64,000 bases of DNA from assembly GCA_965203605.1 (NCBI GenBank), contig OZ241902.1, positions 3,844,001 through 3,908,000 of the forward strand, read 5' to 3'. The stretch's first letter is position 1. Each line of letters opens with the position of its first letter. The position numbers and the translations under genes were made by a program. Positions 28,023 through 37,228 of the stretch are shown one piece after another. Source of the DNA: JAPOUP01 sp965203605. GTDB lineage: Bacteria; Pseudomonadota; Alphaproteobacteria; Rhodobacterales; Rhodobacteraceae. The notes beneath the pieces were generated by a model. The model searched no databases, was not told the origin of the DNA, and worked only from the letters and a program-made list of their open reading frames with translations.

Positions 28023-28462
28023 GCTTTCCGCATCTCGACACGCTTGCGGGCCAGCGCACTATCACGATCGTTCACACCCAGGAGATTTGCCACCAGCCGA
28101 AGGAAGGCATCCTCCTCATGGTCGCGCATCCCGTCGGCAAGCACGACTTCCCAAAGCGCCTCAACGACGCCTTCCCGATCTTCATACGGTACCGCGTCCT
28201 TGATCGCCCGAGTGAAGCGCACCGTATCGGGCGCCTCTGCCTCCAATGCCTCTGCCTTGGCCCGCAAGCGAGGGGCTTCGAAGGGTGAAAGCCCGTAACG
28301 TGCCGCAAGTATGCGGTCAATTCGGGATCCTTCACTTTCGGCATAGTCGCCATCCGACCTTGCAACTCTGACGAGCAGTGCCGCCAACGCTTGACGGGCG
28401 TCGGTTTCAGGGAGTGGATCCGGATCAGGTCGCGTCAACCGCGAAAGAAGTTCGCTGAGCAT
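28019..28462 (-). CDS. TerB-family (tellurite-resistance TerB-like) protein
   Basis: 147 residues. Two helical repeats typical of TerB are visible: ALAALLVRVARSDGDYAESE followed by RIDRILAARYGLSPFEA, and REGVVEALWEVVLADGMRDH followed by EEDAFLRLVANLLGV. The conserved acidic residues (D-G-D, E-x-E, H-x-x-E) likely bind metal. The ATG at 28462 (LSELLSRLTRP) fits the family length; ATG 28507 is an in-frame alternative. The gene is coupled by overlap to the PhnD-like gene downstream. The biological role of isolated TerB proteins is not established. Confidence 0.75.
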   Translation of the reverse strand: MLSELLSRLTRPDPDPLPETDARQALAALLVRVARSDGDYAESEGSRIDRILAARYGLSPFEAPRLRAKAEALEAEAPDTVRFTRAIKDAVPYEDREGVVEALWEVVLADGMRDHEEDAFLRLVANLLGVNDRDSALARKRVEMRKA

Positions 28463-28577
28463 GAAGGAACTATAGTTGTCCAGTTCATTGTGCGAAAGGA
28501 GGCTCATGAGAAGCGCAACGCAATCTGGCCTGGAATGACCCGATCGATGTAGTGCATGACTCCCCGGTCCCAGGTGG

Positions 28578-30221
28578 TTACACCAGTCTGGACATGTCCT
28601 TGGCGGCCCGCACGAAGTCCGCGAAGAGTGGGTGGGGGGCGAACGGCCGTGACTTCAGTTCCGGGTGGAACTGTACGCCGATGAACCACGGGTGGTCCGT
28701 CCATTCCACGATTTCCGGAAGTGTGCCATCAGGCGAATTGCCGGAGAACTTCAGGCCGGTTTTCTCCAGCGCTTCCCTGTATCGCACGTTGACTTCGTAG
28801 CGATGGCGATGGCGTTCCTCGATGGAGACATCGCCGTAGATTCCGGCGACCCGCGTTCCCGTGGCGAGGGTGGCCCGATAGGCGCCGAGCCGCATTGTGC
28901 CTCCCTTGGCATCGTTGATGCTGCGCCTGATTCTCTCGTTACCCCGTATCCATTCCTTCAGGTGATAAACCACTGGTGTGATGCTTTTTCCTCCGCTACC
29001 GCCATCAAATTCCTCGGAGCCCGCATCCTTGATTCCGGCTAGATGCCGTGCGGCCTCGATGACAGCCATCTGCATTCCAAGACAGATGCCAAGATAGGGA
29101 ACCTTATGTGTCCTTGCGAATTCAGCGGCCCTTATCTTCCCTTCGGTTCCACGTTCGCCGAACCCGCCGGGCACAAGTATCGCCTGATATGGCTCCAGAT
29201 AGGGCACCGGATCCTCCCGCTCGAAGATTTCCGCATCTATCCAGTCGGAATTGACTCTGACGCGGTTCGCCATTCCACCGTGGTTTAGGGCTTCGGCAAT
29301 GGACTTGTAGGCGTCCTCAAGCATCGTATACTTGCCAACTATTGCGATCCGAACCTCGCCCTCGGCATTGTGGATGCGGTCCTCGACGTCGATCCAGCGG
29401 CTAAGGTTCGGCCGCGGCGCCGGGCTGATGCGAAATGCGTCGAGAACCGCCTGGTCGAGACCGGCCTTGTGATAGGCCATCGGGGCCTCGTAGATTGACC
29501 TCAGATCATAGGCTGGGATGACGGCTTCGGGCCGGACGTTGCAGAACAGGGCGATTTTCGCCCGCTCCTTTTCGGGAATCTCCATTTCGGATCTGCAGAC
29601 CAGAATGTCTGGTTGCAGCCCAATCATGCGAAGTTCCTTGACTGAATGCTGTGTGGGTTTCGTCTTCAGTTCCCGGCTTGCCGAAATGAACGGCAGCAGT
29701 GTCAGATGCATGAAGATGCACTGATTCGGAGGACGGTCCTGTGCGAACTGCCGGATTGCCTCAAAGAATGGCAGGCCTTCGATATCGCCCACGGTACCAC
29801 CGATTTCGCACAGCATGAAGTCCGACTCATCCTCGTCAGCGGAAATCCACCGCTTTATCTCGTCGGTAACGTGGGGAATCACCTGTATCGTCTTGCCGAG
29901 ATATTCGCCGCGACGTTCGTTCTCGAGAACGTTGGAGTAGATTCGCCCCGATGACACCGAGTCGGCCTGCCGTGCGGAAACGCCTGTGAACCGCTCATAG
30001 TGTCCCAGATCCAAGTCGGTTTCGGCCCCATCGTCGGTAACGAAGACTTCGCCATGCTCGAACGGGGACATCGTCCCGGGATCCACGTTCAGGTAGGGAT
30101 CGAGTTTTCGGAGCCGAACGGTGAACCCCCGGGCCTGAAGCAGGGCGCCCAAGGCAGCGGACGCGAGGCCCTTTCCCAAACTGGAAACCACGCCGCCGGT
30201 AATGAAGATGAATCGCGCCAT
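28578..30221 (-). CDS. pyrG: CTP synthase
   Basis: 547 residues, full length. The amidoligase domain opens ARFIFITGGVVSSLGKGLAS (P-loop) and has GGTVGDIEGLPFFEAIRQ. The glutaminase domain has the nucleophile in PYLGICLGMQMAVIEAAR and the His/Glu pair in GVQFHPELKSRPF. It makes CTP from UTP using glutamine and ATP. Essential housekeeping gene, intact. In Rhodobacterales secG normally lies directly upstream; here secG is 5.4 kb away, separated by mobile DNA. The native promoter of pyrG may therefore be replaced by one in the inserted DNA. Confidence 0.97.
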   Translation of the reverse strand: MARFIFITGGVVSSLGKGLASAALGALLQARGFTVRLRKLDPYLNVDPGTMSPFEHGEVFVTDDGAETDLDLGHYERFTGVSARQADSVSSGRIYSNVLENERRGEYLGKTIQVIPHVTDEIKRWISADEDESDFMLCEIGGTVGDIEGLPFFEAIRQFAQDRPPNQCIFMHLTLLPFISASRELKTKPTQHSVKELRMIGLQPDILVCRSEMEIPEKERAKIALFCNVRPEAVIPAYDLRSIYEAPMAYHKAGLDQAVLDAFRISPAPRPNLSRWIDVEDRIHNAEGEVRIAIVGKYTMLEDAYKSIAEALNHGGMANRVRVNSDWIDAEIFEREDPVPYLEPYQAILVPGGFGERGTEGKIRAAEFARTHKVPYLGICLGMQMAVIEAARHLAGIKDAGSEEFDGGSGGKSITPVVYHLKEWIRGNERIRRSINDAKGGTMRLGAYRATLATGTRVAGIYGDVSIEERHRHRYEVNVRYREALEKTGLKFSGNSPDGTLPEIVEWTDHPWFIGVQFHPELKSRPFAPHPLFADFVRAAKDMSRLV

Positions 30222-31086
30222 CTAGCCATGGCTCCCGTGTCTGATCGCCTGCGCCGTGCCGAAATCCATCGTTCGACTCCGCATATCCACGGGATTCAAG
30301 CCTTAGCCCAGATCGAATTGGAATGCAACGCCCCATTCCCGTCGCTCCGGATGGCGGATCGCCCGCCGGTCCCCCGGTCATCCGCAGTCCCACCGCAGCG
30401 CAGGGATGGCACATCCGGATTGTGGAAACCAACCAACCTGGGGTACACCCGGCGGTGCCACCCAGGGCTATCCGGATCACCCCGCCGACCCGGGCCAGAC
30501 CGCCGCCGGGCTGCGGGACGTGGGGAATTCGAAGCCATTTGTGAAGTCCATCGGGCTGTCGCCGCCGACCTCCCGGACCAGGGAGACCAACCTGCCAGGC
30601 GGCCCCGACCGTGGTCCGTCCCCGAATTCCGGAACCTGAGGTCAGGACCGTGGCGATGCCGGACAGGCGCGACCCTGACCGCGGAGGTCTGGCCGGGGCT
30701 GGCGCGACCATGGTTTCCGCGTCCGCCATGTCCGGGGTGTCCTTCACATCCGACGCCTTCCCGGAATCCCCGCCCGGGGCAGCCCATGGTTTTCCCCCGC
30801 ATCGTGTCGGCGACCGTTTCCGGTCTGGCCGTCCCGCGGTTCCGGGAACCGCTGGGGTTCCGTTCCGGAGCCGCCGTCGGACATACGCGCGCGCGGAGGG
30901 CGTGTTTCGTTCGATTTACATTCGTTCCTGGGTCATGTCGGACACGCACGTGCGCGGGGGGCGTCGGCGCATGGTGCTGGACGCGCTGGGACCGGATGTC
31001 GGACACGCGCGTGCGGAGGGCGTTCCGGCGACCGTATCCACGACCGGGGAGGTCCGGTTTAGGCCAGCCGCCCCCTCGCCCCGGCC
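30222..31086. other. non-coding GC-rich DNA of the secG-pyrG insertion
   Basis: This stretch has no supportable gene. It holds an ISKra4 end remnant at 30345-30455 (minus-strand reading GGGTGTACCCCAGGTTGG at its outer end, then a CCATCCCTGCGCTGCGG(T)GGGAC block as in 48715-48745) and the 61-bp-spaced repeats at 30876-31025. Long open frames here arise from low stop-codon density. Confidence 0.5.
30876..31025 (+). repeat. three 29-bp repeats with exact 61-bp spacing (CRISPR-like geometry, unproven)
   Basis: Repeats at 30876, 30937 and 30998 begin GTCGGACA and end GG(A/G)GGGCGT; repeats 1 and 2 agree at 23 of 29 positions, and repeat 3 has a 1-bp deletion. The two intervals of 32 bp are different from each other. 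Each repeat has a partly palindromic core (GCACGTGC in repeat 2). No cas gene lies in the window. It could be a decayed array or simply an old tandem duplication. Confidence 0.4.
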
Positions 31087-32067
31087 CCCTGTCCCGACCT
31101 GCCTATGACACACAAATTTCTCCGGGCATAGGTTTCCATCCGCTGTGTCGGGCCGGCCATGGACACCGCACCGTCGATCCGTTCGCTGCTGGAGAGACTG
31201 GACAGCCTGGCCCGTCTCCGGGACATCCTCGCCCCGGAGACGTTTCGCAGCCGCGCGCTGGCGGGTCTGCGCGGAGCTCGGCCTGTGCGACGCGCTCGGC
31301 CGCCCGCGGCTGTCCAGCCGCGACGCGGCGCTCCGGTGCAGACCTGCCGGGCGGGCAGGATGCCCGCGCCGGTCAGCCGGCGCGCGACCGAGGGGTCGAC
31401 GCCGAGCCGTGCGGACGCCTCCGTGAGTGACAGCTCCCCGCGCTCCTGCCGTTCGCCCTCCCGGTGGGCCGGGATGCCGCGATGGGAGCGGAAGGTGCGA
31501 ACCCGGTGCCGGTTCCAGCCGTTGCCCCTGCCCGTCCCTCATCGGGGTTCCCGCTGACCAGCCTGGAGGTCGGGGGACGCGCGGACGCCGGGCGGGTCCT
31601 GCGCTGGTACGGCCTCAGGTGGCGCGGCGGGGACCGGGACCGGATCCTGAGGTTCGGATGCCGGGCCGGGCACCTGACTCCGCGGGCCGCCGGGCGGGTC
31701 GAACGGGCCGTGGCTGCCAGGGCGGTCATCGCATGGCGGCTGGCCGCCATGGTGATGATGGGGCGGGAGACGCCGGAGCTGCCCGCCGGTGTCCTGTTCT
31801 CCGACATCGGGATCATGGCGCTGGCCGACTTCGCCACCGACAGGCGGCTGCCGCAGCCGGGGGACCTCGGACCGGCCTTCATCCCCATGGCCATGCACGG
31901 CGGGCACCTGAACCGCGGGAAGGGGGCGCCGCCCGGACAGACACCGTCATCCGGCGCGGCCATGGCCAGGACATATGGAAGGCTGGTCAGTATGGACGGC
32001 ACGGGCACGCTGTACAAAAAGCTACGTCCAGACAAAAGTTGTGTGTCATAGGCAGGTCCCGACAGGG
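31087..32067 (+). mobile_element. internally deleted IS4-family element with 29-bp inverted repeats
   Basis: The ends CCCTGTC(CC)GACCTGCC at 31087 and its inverted partner at 32039-32067 agree at 27 of 29 bp and include CTATGACACACAA. The 981 bp between hold the N-terminal start and the C-terminal end of a transposase whose middle is missing. Confidence 0.7.
31159..32051 (+). pseudogene. IS4/Tn5-type transposase with DUF4338 (DruA-like) N-terminus, middle deleted
   Basis: ATG 31159 starts DTAPSIRSLLERLDSLARLR. Just after it, in another frame, comes VCAELGLCDALGRPRLSS, the beginning of the DUF4338 domain. From about 31580 the frame gives VLRWYGLRWRGGDRDRILR, AVIAWRLAAMVMMGRETPEL and the end GTLYKKLRPDKSCVS, the C-terminal domain of IS4/Tn5-like transposases. 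The DDE Asp motifs are absent. I infer that the parent protein carries a DUF4338 domain fused to an IS4 transposase, as seen in large transposases of alphaproteobacteria. This copy is dead. Confidence 0.6.
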
Positions 32068-32216
32068 CCCCCGGGCGGGCATCCGCGCCGGGCCGTCCGG
32101 TCACGAACGGGTCCGCGGAACTCCGGGGGCACGGCCCGCGCCCCCGGACATGTCCATCCACCGGCGCGGTCACGGCGCGCGCGGCAGGGCGGCCCCCCGT
32201 TTCCGGGAGGGACCGC
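32068..32216 (-). other. intergenic DNA behind the lipoprotein gene, possible terminator
   Basis: Read on the minus strand, the sequence right after the lipoprotein stop forms an imperfect GC-rich hairpin (GGCGG...CCCG GAAA CGGG...CCGCC, about 32180-32214). No gene is seen. Confidence 0.3.
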
Positions 32217-34013
32217 CTACGGCCTGTCCACCCCGTAGGCGCCGTGCACGGAGCCGTTCAGGAAGTGGCCGGTGAAACGGCCCTGGATGGAACCGGGAAC
32301 CACGGTGGCGTCGCCGGCCTTGCGCGCCGCCAGACTCCTGTTGTCCTCCATGAAGACGGCCGTGAACGAGCCTTTCTTCTCGACGTTGTCCGCCGACGTC
32401 ACGCCCTGGTCGTACTCGTAGTACGCGAAATTGTCCGTCAGGAAGTTGTCGGCCGCCAGTTTGAGGGTCCAGGCGTTCTCCTCCCCGCCGGACAGCCGGA
32501 AGTTCGAGACGGTGCCGTTGATGTCGAATTGATCACCGGAAGGGATGCTGCTCCCGCCGAACTTCACCTTCAGTTCCGCATCCGCCCTGAAGACCCCGGC
32601 CGAGGCCCTGTCGAGCACGCCCTGCTTCAGCGTCTTGTGGACGTATGCGCCGATGGCCGGGCCCGCGTAGGTCGCCGTGCCCTCCACCCCGCTGAGCTTG
32701 TTGTTGCTGCCGGCCCCTCCTGTCTTGGACAGGAGCATGCTGTTGGCATCGCCGCCGCTGATAAAACGGACCGGCAGGCCCGTCCACCCCTGCACGTTGT
32801 TGTGGGTGACCACGCCGTCCTTCTCCGTCTCGTTCATCCACATGCCGAAGCCGTAGCTGAAGTCATTCCGGTTTTCGGTGTTGTCGACGCGAATGCGGCT
32901 GTCCCTCGTGACGGTCCCGGCGTCACTGTCCTCGGTGGTGCGCACGTACACCGCGGCATTCCACTTCCCCCCGATATCCCGCAGCACGGCCGGCAGCTCG
33001 CCCCTCACCCGGTTCTGGTTCCCGTTGAAGACCAGGACCAGCATGCCGCCCTAGTAATCAGTGGTCCTCGCAAGCTGCTCCTGGTTCGCCCCGCTGCGGA
33101 AGCCGTAGGCACCGCTCGTGAGTGGGATCTTGGCCTCGCCGATGGCCTTCTCCATGCTGAGCGCGGCCTTGTTGAGCGCCGGCCTTATCCTGTCCAGCGC
33201 CCCGCCGGCGTGTTCCTCCGCCTCCGTCCGGGCCCGCTCGGCCTCGGCCTTCGCCGCCCGCGCCGCCGCCAGCGTGGTCGCCGCCGCCGCCCGGTCGCTC
33301 GCCGCCCTCGCCGCGGCGGCCCCCGCCTTCGCCGCGTCGACCTCGCCCGAGGCGAGCGCCCTGTAGCGCATCACCCCGTCCGCCGCCTTACCCGCCGCCA
33401 CGGAGGCGTCCGCCGCCTCCCTCCTGACGGCCACCAGCAGGCCGGCGTCGCGGGCCGCCCCAACCCTCTCCGCGAACCTCACCGCATCGGCCCGCGCGGC
33501 CTCCGCCGCATCCCTCGCCGCCTTCGCCGCGGCGACCGCGCGCGCCGCGTCATCGTAGGAGGTCCTGTCGGCGTCCCTGTCCGCCTCGACGGCGGCAACG
33601 GCCGCCTTCGCCGCATCGTGGGCCCGCAGCGCCGCCGCCCTCGTGCCGGCCAGGTCCGCCGGCGGGGCCGGGGCCGCCACCGTCACGGTGAGCGCGCCAC
33701 CGGACCCGGTCGCCGTCCGCACACCCGTCACCGGATCAACCACGACCGTGAGCGCGCAGTCCCCGCCCCCGGCGGGGCACGAAAGGGTGGTCCCGCCCGT
33801 GGTCACCGATTCGCCCGCCCGAACCGTCGTCGTGCCGGCGTCCAGGTCGACGCTGCCCTTGAGGTCCACCCTCACCGACGGCGTGCCGCCGCCAGCCGGC
33901 ACTGTCGTGCCGCCTCCACCGCCGCAGCCCGAAAGGGCAAGCGCCGCCGCCACACACACCGCCCCGGCCAAACCGTGGCCGGTCCTTCCATATCCAAATC
34001 CTAGGAACGCCAT
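32217..34013 (-). pseudogene. surface lipoprotein: coiled coil plus TbpB-like barrel, with an in-frame amber codon
   Basis: ATG 34013 begins a signal peptide whose lipobox is AALALSGC. A low-complexity Gly stretch follows, then a beta region (VRVDLKGSVDLDAGTTTVRA), then about 190 residues of Ala-rich heptad-like coiled coil. After GFRSGANQEQLARTTDY a TAG (33051-33053) stops translation. Two codons later the same frame continues GNQNRVRGELPAVLRDIGGK and a beta-rich domain to GRFTGHFLNGSVHGAYGVD, a TbpB/fHbp-like ending. Without the TAG the chain would be 598 residues. Readthrough or a recent nonsense mutation are both possible. Eight 13-bp repeats lie just upstream. Confidence 0.65.
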
Positions 34014-34031
34014 CGCAGGACCTCCGCTTCT

Positions 34032-34135
34032 CCCCGTGAAGAGGCCCCGTGAAGAGGCCCCGTGAAGAGGCCCCGTGAAGAGGCCCCGTGAAGAGGCCCC
34101 GTGAAGAGGCCCCGTGAAGAGGCCCCGTGAAGAGT
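34032..34135. repeat. eight tandem 13-bp repeats upstream of the lipoprotein gene
   Basis: CCCCGTGAAGAGG repeated eight times without variation, starting 19 bp upstream of the lipoprotein start codon. The unit is not a multiple of three and lies in the leader/promoter zone, so copy-number change would alter promoter or leader spacing, not the protein. Confidence 0.9.
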
Positions 34136-34968
34136 TCAGCCGCAGCCTAGACCGTCCGCCCGGAGGTGTAAACCCCCGAAATGGCGCCCCTCGGCGAAAC
34201 CACGCCCGAAAGGGCCATCCGGCGGGGCAATCGCGTTTGGGCCTCCACCGTGGCGTTGATGTCCGGGAGCGTTCAGACCCGACCACAATCGCAGCGGGAG
34301 CGCCACTTCTGTCCACAATCTGTTCTCGTCTGTCACAACGAAAATTCCAAACGCGATTGCCCTGTCATCCGGCGGTCCTTCCCCCGGCTACCGGGTCGCT
34401 GTGTGGTTCCCTGTCACGGAACCCCGGACCGGGGCGGAAAGATGCGGGATCCCGGAGCCTCCCGCACAGCCATTGCGGTCCGGGCGGCCACGGCGGGCGT
34501 TCGGCGGCCGGGCCGGTCCCGTCGTTGCGGCCGGCGGTGCCCGGGGCGCTCCCACGGACCGGGATGTGGCGGAATGCCGCCGTTTGTGGCCTCGGGGACA
34601 CCGCCCGCACCATGCGCGGGCCGGCCGCGACCGCCGCCCGACACCCGGACGGAACGCCGCGGTCCGGCACAGAAACGGACTGCCCCCGGGCCAGCCGCGG
34701 TCTCCCCGGCGGATCCCTCCGACATGCCCGGACGGCGCCTCCCGCGGGGAACGCCGCGGAAAGGTCCGGGACAGCCGGATCCGAAGCCCGGAAAAACCGG
34801 GAAAGAGCCGGATCCGGGCCTGGCTCCAGATATGGATGCCCTCCCGCTGATGGCAACCGCTGCCTCGGACGATGACGCCCCGACACCCGGGCATGGGCGA
34901 AACCGGACCCCAGCCAGCCCGATGTGGACACAGGTTGCGGTCCGAACCGACCAAAATGAGATGGTGCG
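34136..34968. other. non-coding DNA with an IS relic
   Basis: No gene is supported. At about 34530-34620 a segment with GTGCCCGGGGCG and TGTGGCGGAATGCCGC matches the non-coding right part of IS copy A (3321-3365), so an old copy of that IS lies here. Long open frames in this part have no family similarity. Confidence 0.4.
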
Positions 34969-35158
34969 GGGGGTATCCCAGGTTGGTTGATCACGCGGGG
35001 GCGGACAGATTCGCCTTCTTTCCATGCCATTACCCACACTCCATGCCCTTTGGCCGCATGACCGGGCCTTTCGCCGGTCATGCGGGTCATTAGCGGTCGC
35101 ATCACGGCACTCGGATGGCCCCTCGAACTGTGGAAATCAACCGGATTGGGATACACCC
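34969..35158. mobile_element. 190-bp MITE with ISKra4-type ends
   Basis: The left end reads GGGTATCCCAGGTTGGTTG and the right end, inverted, GGGTGTATCCCAATCCGGTTG. Both match the terminal repeats of the ISKra4 copy at 48676-49754. The interior has no coding capacity. It is probably a deletion derivative mobilised in trans. Confidence 0.6.
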
Positions 35159-35590
35159 CGCAAAATGAAGTGGCCATCTTGCCCCTTTCCGCAAGCCATG
35201 GAAATTCCGCACATCTTTCGGTCGTCGCATCAGCTGTACGGCGATTTTCGGCGTAGTGTCTCCATTTCGGCCATTTGTCTGACCTCTGGATATTGAGCGC
35301 TGGGCAATCCCATAACGCTATTGCAGTGGCGCGTCGGTGGCCGAGGCGTGTGTCCGCTGAGTGCGGTTGGCGGGTGCGCCAGCACATCGATGAGCGCACA
35401 ATTGTCCGCGGTCTCGTTCCTCTTCGCGTCAAACCTGCCAGTATGGCCATCACCGGCGGCGGATTGCCGAAGGTTCACTGGAGTCTGCTGCCAGGCATTC
35501 AAAGCGGACGACCGGCACTGCAGGTCGATATATCCGGGATCGATTGATACGTTCTGGCGTTGTGTGCAGGATGTTCGGCGGCGCTTGCTG
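35159..35590. other. 432 bp without a recognisable gene
   Basis: Between the MITE and the secG stop I see only short open frames without family similarity. This is the secG-side edge of the inserted island. Confidence 0.4.
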
Positions 35591-35947
35591 TCAGTCGGCG
35601 CGTGGCGGTGTCGCGGGTTCACTTTCGGTATCGATCGGTGGCGGCAACAGATCGTCAGCTCCCGGGATGGTCAACGTCTCCTCAACAGCAAGGTCTTCGA
35701 GGTCACCGACGACGGACAGGTTGGCCCCATCACGTGCGGCCAAGATCGTCATCACCAAGGACATTGCCATGAACACGGCACCGAGAACCCATGTAAGCTT
35801 GCCGAGCGCGGTCGCCGCCGAGCGGCTTGAGACCACGCCACCTCCACCGCCGATGCCCAGCCCCCCGCCTTCGGAGCGCTGAAGAAGCACAATTCCGATC
35901 AGAGTGAGTGCAAGGATCAGAAGGATTATGAGGATGACATTTTCCAT
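35591..35947 (-). CDS. secG: preprotein translocase subunit SecG
   Basis: 118 residues. The first membrane helix is NVILIILLILALTLIGIVLL, followed by the conserved cytoplasmic loop QRSEGGGLGIGGGGG...SSRSAATALGKLTWVLG leading into the second helix. The acidic C-terminal extension (PGADDLLPPPIDTESEP) is typical of alphaproteobacterial SecG. It is part of the SecYEG channel and assists SecA-driven export. The gene is intact but separated from pyrG by 5.4 kb of mobile DNA. Confidence 0.92.
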   Translation of the reverse strand: MENVILIILLILALTLIGIVLLQRSEGGGLGIGGGGGVVSSRSAATALGKLTWVLGAVFMAMSLVMTILAARDGANLSVVGDLEDLAVEETLTIPGADDLLPPPIDTESEPATPPRAD

Positions 35948-36108
35948 GCCGAAAGACCCCTTTGGATGCGCCGGTGGGTATCTATCGGTTCAACCTGAAC
36001 CGCGCAACCCTGATCCGTCAAAAACCGTTTGGGTAGACCTCTTGGCGCGCTCCTGTCCGTCCGGGGCGATGCCCTTGAATGGTTGGCCATTGATGAGCGA
36101 AGCGCGGT

Positions 36109-36792
36109 TCAGTCCTCGAAATAATCCGAATGGGTTTCCCTAATGGCGGCAACCACGTCATCAAGCCGGGAGAGATGGTGGGAAATCGCCTTGATGACCG
36201 CGTCTTCGTCGCGCTCAGCAATGGCATTGACGATTCTGTGGTGGTCGTGAATTAGTTCATCCATCGCTGCGGGCTGCGCCAGGCTAAGCATGCAAAGCCG
36301 ATCGACCTGGGCCTTGTTGTCCGAGATGGTTTCGAAGACGAATTCACTGTCGGCGGCAACGCAGAGCGCCTTGTGGAAATCATAGTCGAGGGCGTGAAAG
36401 CGGTCGATGTCCTGATCGCGCATGGCCTCCTCCTGGGCTTTGAGCGATTTCTCCAGTTGCGTACTGTGTTTTCCCAATGGTCGCCGGCAGGCACGCCTTA
36501 GGACCTCGCATTCGATCGCCATGCGAATGAACCGTGCGCGCTTGATTTTCTCACTCGAGAAGCGCCGGACGATCGTGGCCTTCTGCGGCTGCACCAGCAG
36601 TAGCTCCCGATTGGCGAGCCGAATGAACGCCTCGCGAACTGGCTGGCGGGACACATCGAAGCGGCGGGCGATCTCGACTTCCGAGATCCGCGTTCCCGGC
36701 AGCAGCTTGAGGCTGCTGATCTGCGCGTGGAGATAGTCGAACATGTCGTCCGCGCTTGTCCGCCGAGGTTCAGTATTGAAAGCCTGTGTCAT
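36109..36792 (-). CDS. GntR-family regulator, FadR/FCD type
   Basis: 227 residues. The winged helix is DYLHAQISSLKLLPGTRISE, VEIARRFDVSRQPVREAFIR and LANRELLLVQPQKATIVRRF. The FCD effector domain has the metal-binding acids and histidines (DYDFHKALCVAADS, DHHRIVNAIAERD). The start is ATG 36792; upstream in-frame codons lack similarity. FCD regulators usually sense small acids such as uronates. It lies 0.8 kb upstream of and divergent from the oligosaccharide importer operon, so it is the likely repressor of that operon. A 12-bp GTATAC-centred palindrome stands before the operon. Confidence 0.85.
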   Translation of the reverse strand: MTQAFNTEPRRTSADDMFDYLHAQISSLKLLPGTRISEVEIARRFDVSRQPVREAFIRLANRELLLVQPQKATIVRRFSSEKIKRARFIRMAIECEVLRRACRRPLGKHSTQLEKSLKAQEEAMRDQDIDRFHALDYDFHKALCVAADSEFVFETISDNKAQVDRLCMLSLAQPAAMDELIHDHHRIVNAIAERDEDAVIKAISHHLSRLDDVVAAIRETHSDYFED

Positions 36793-36820
36793 TCGAAGCT
36801 CGTCCTGTCGAATGGCATGC

Positions 36821-37228
36821 CTACCATACCAGATTTCGATTGCAACAATGGTGGGCCTGATCTGGTCCGCGGTCGGAAAGCTCGCCGTCATTCAGGGAAA
36901 TGGCGGAACAGGGCCCAATCCACATTTGACTGCCCTCTGTGTGAGCCAGGTAGGATTGGCGATTTGACATATCTAGGGCGACCGTCGTGAATTTCGATGC
37001 GCGACACGAGGTTTTCCGCCAAAGTGACCGGATCTGGGGTCGGACATCGCCGAAGAAATCCCGCTTGGGCTGAGCCATGCGCTTCGGAAACTTGAAGAAG
37101 ACATGCCCGATGGAGCCGCCTTCATTGATATCCGTCCCATTTCGAAGGTTAAGGATGCGCCGATTGGCCAATTTGCCTCGGACGTTCAGGTCGATGATTT
37201 CAGGTGCGGGATGGACCACATAGACCAT
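36821..37228 (-). CDS. unrecognised open frame upstream of the GntR gene
   Basis: A 135-codon frame starting ATG 37228 (PAPEIIDLNVRGKLANRRIL, then GGSIGHVFFKFPKRMAQPKR). The first 80 residues look protein-like, but the last 40 overlap the GntR promoter region and look non-coding. I do not recognise a family. It may be the remnant of a gene that once stood between the regulator and the importer operon. The interval 37229-37543 shows no other gene. Confidence 0.2.
   Translation of the reverse strand: MVYVVHPAPEIIDLNVRGKLANRRILNLRNGTDINEGGSIGHVFFKFPKRMAQPKRDFFGDVRPQIRSLWRKTSCRASKFTTVALDMSNRQSYLAHTEGSQMWIGPCSAISLNDGELSDRGPDQAHHCCNRNLVW

Noticed and set aside
32244..34004. 586-codon plus-strand open frame opposite the lipoprotein gene
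   Set aside because: Shadow frame; composition is Arg/Pro/Gly-rich and the minus strand has a lipobox, coiled coil and beta domain.
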